This document shows, one piece after another, positions 56,827 to 57,611 of a stretch of DNA of 57,611 nucleotides. Within the stretch, counting starts at the first letter, position 1, and each line of letters begins with the position of its first letter. This stretch comes from Kiloniellales bacterium (GTDB lineage Bacteria > Pseudomonadota > Alphaproteobacteria > Kiloniellales > JAKSBE01), in NCBI GenBank assembly GCA_022361275.1, contig JAKSBE010000589.1, forward strand, positions 1-57,611. The letters run 5' to 3'. The position numbers and the translations under genes are program-made. The notes beneath the pieces were generated by a model, which worked only from the letters and a program-made list of their open reading frames with translations, did no database searches and was not told where the DNA came from.

Positions 56827-57339
56827 ATGCCGGATGACGCATCCCGCAAGCATGGTTTCCAGGATCTGCCCTGGGCCGAGAAGTTTCTGGTCTGGGCCTT
56901 GCGCCAATGGGTGGAGACCAGCCGAAGCAAGGGCGAGTTCCACGTCATGTTGCGCGAGGCCTTCCGCCTCGCCCGGGTCGCGGACGGCTATCTCGCCTTC
57001 GACGCACTCATGACCGTGGTCTCCGTATCGACGACGAAATCCATCACGCTCGGCGCCCCGCGCTGCAGCGGCGTGACACCGGACGAACGGACCTTTCTCG
57101 GCATGATCGCGAGCCTGCAGCGGTCCGACCGCATCGAAGGCTGCCGGCTGCTCGGTCTCTGGCTGGCGCCGGCGGGGGTCCGCCTGGCCCAGCCGCCGGC
57201 CGCCCGGCTCGCCCGCCTCATGCTGCGGGGTGGTTTGCGGCTTCGCCGCCCCGCCATCATTCGTGCCGAGGGTGACGAGGCGGCAACACAGGAACAAACG
57301 CCGACCGCCAGCCGGCCCATACCGCCGGCCGTGCTCTAG
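56827..57339 (+). CDS. Protein of unknown function behind a Fur-type box
   Basis: Protein of 170 residues, not recognised. It has no signal peptide or clear membrane helix. The first 60 residues look amphipathic-helical (LPWAEKFLVWALRQWVET), the middle is more varied with two cysteines (APRCSG and RIEGCRLL), and the end is Arg/Ala/Pro-rich. Other in-frame ATGs exist at 56665, 56725 and 56752; 56827 is preferred because it begins after the Fur box and gives the most regular sequence. The last third lies inside a long inverted repeat. Iron- or manganese-responsive expression is suggested by the box. Confidence 0.65.
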   Translation: MPDDASRKHGFQDLPWAEKFLVWALRQWVETSRSKGEFHVMLREAFRLARVADGYLAFDALMTVVSVSTTKSITLGAPRCSGVTPDERTFLGMIASLQRSDRIEGCRLLGLWLAPAGVRLAQPPAARLARLMLRGGLRLRRPAIIRAEGDEAATQEQTPTASRPIPPAVL

Positions 57340-57611
57340 CCCGCATTTCTCACCGTGGTCATGGTCTGCGTCGGCTCCCGGCGATCCGCCCCGCCAGGAG
57401 AAGGCCAAGACGTCACGGGGGGCGGTCGCCGGGAGCCGACGCAGACCATGACCACGGTGAGAAATGCGGGCTAGTGCACGGCCGGCGGTATGGGCCGGCT
57501 GGCGGTCGGCGTTTGTTCCTGTGTTGCCGCCTCGTCACCCTCGGCACGAATGATGGCGGGGCGGCGAAGCCGCAAACCACCCCGCAGCATGAGGCGGGCG
57601 AGCCGGGCGGC
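57199..57611. repeat. Long inverted repeat to the window edge, with a CTAG-bounded centre
   Basis: The 186-bp left arm 57199-57384 is repeated in inverse at 57426-57611 with one mismatch, around a spacer of 41 bp; the centre is at 57405. The inner 139 bp (57336-57474) are bounded by CTAG on both sides and contain CCCGCATTTCTCACC and its inverse. The outer arms copy the last 46 codons of the preceding gene. It could be a real inverted duplication around a palindromic element, or an assembly fold-back, as it runs to the end of the window. Confidence 0.85.

Overview
The window is GC-rich, tightly packed bacterial chromosome. Gene content points to an alphaproteobacterium, probably of the Rhodospirillales type: a Liv-type branched-chain amino acid transporter, a form II CoxSLM cluster with its maturation genes, glutathione-dependent formaldehyde oxidation, an OmpR-type two-component operon, bactofilins and polyamine-type ABC genes. 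This placement is inferred from gene content; there is no rRNA or tRNA to confirm it.

Left part (1-19020, + strand): the end of livH, then livM-livG-livF; a coxG-like gene; a hybrid histidine kinase with two receiver domains; coxS-coxL-coxM encoding a molybdenum hydroxylase of the form II type (AYRGAGR active-site loop); the ydbH-ynbE-ydbL trio for lipid transport across the periplasm; then coxD, coxE, two XdhC-type genes and a MoeA-like/MocA-like fusion that would insert and cytidylylate the Mo cofactor.

Middle part (19200-36420, mixed strands): an alpha/beta hydrolase, an ATP-grasp protein, a class II aldolase, an amidase, a formaldehyde detoxification pair plus a fatty-acid desaturase, a bactofilin divergent from an unusual ParA-like/bactofilin fusion, a lipoprotein-response regulator-kinase operon, rsmI, a soluble histidine kinase and a HerA-like ATPase.

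Right part (36430-55470, almost all - strand): a decayed polyamine ABC transporter locus, a PA2778/PA2779-type pair, a seven-gene V/A-type ATPase operon (B-D-I-K-E-DUF2764-A), the complete arginine deiminase pathway (arcD-like, arcA, arcB, arcC) directly upstream of it, and a lipoprotein and a porin with an FNR-type site further upstream. Arginine fermentation would make ATP without respiration, and the rotary ATPase could convert that ATP into an ion gradient. The last 2 kb hold a GDT1/UPF0016 cation transporter, a Fur-box-preceded gene of unknown function, and a long inverted repeat reaching the window edge.

A scattered family of palindromic elements bounded by CTAG/TTAG/CTAA runs through the window. 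Several copies sit exactly at the TAG stop codon of a neighbouring gene. The most distinctive single gene is the ParA-like/bactofilin fusion; the most distinctive layout is the arc plus V-ATPase array.
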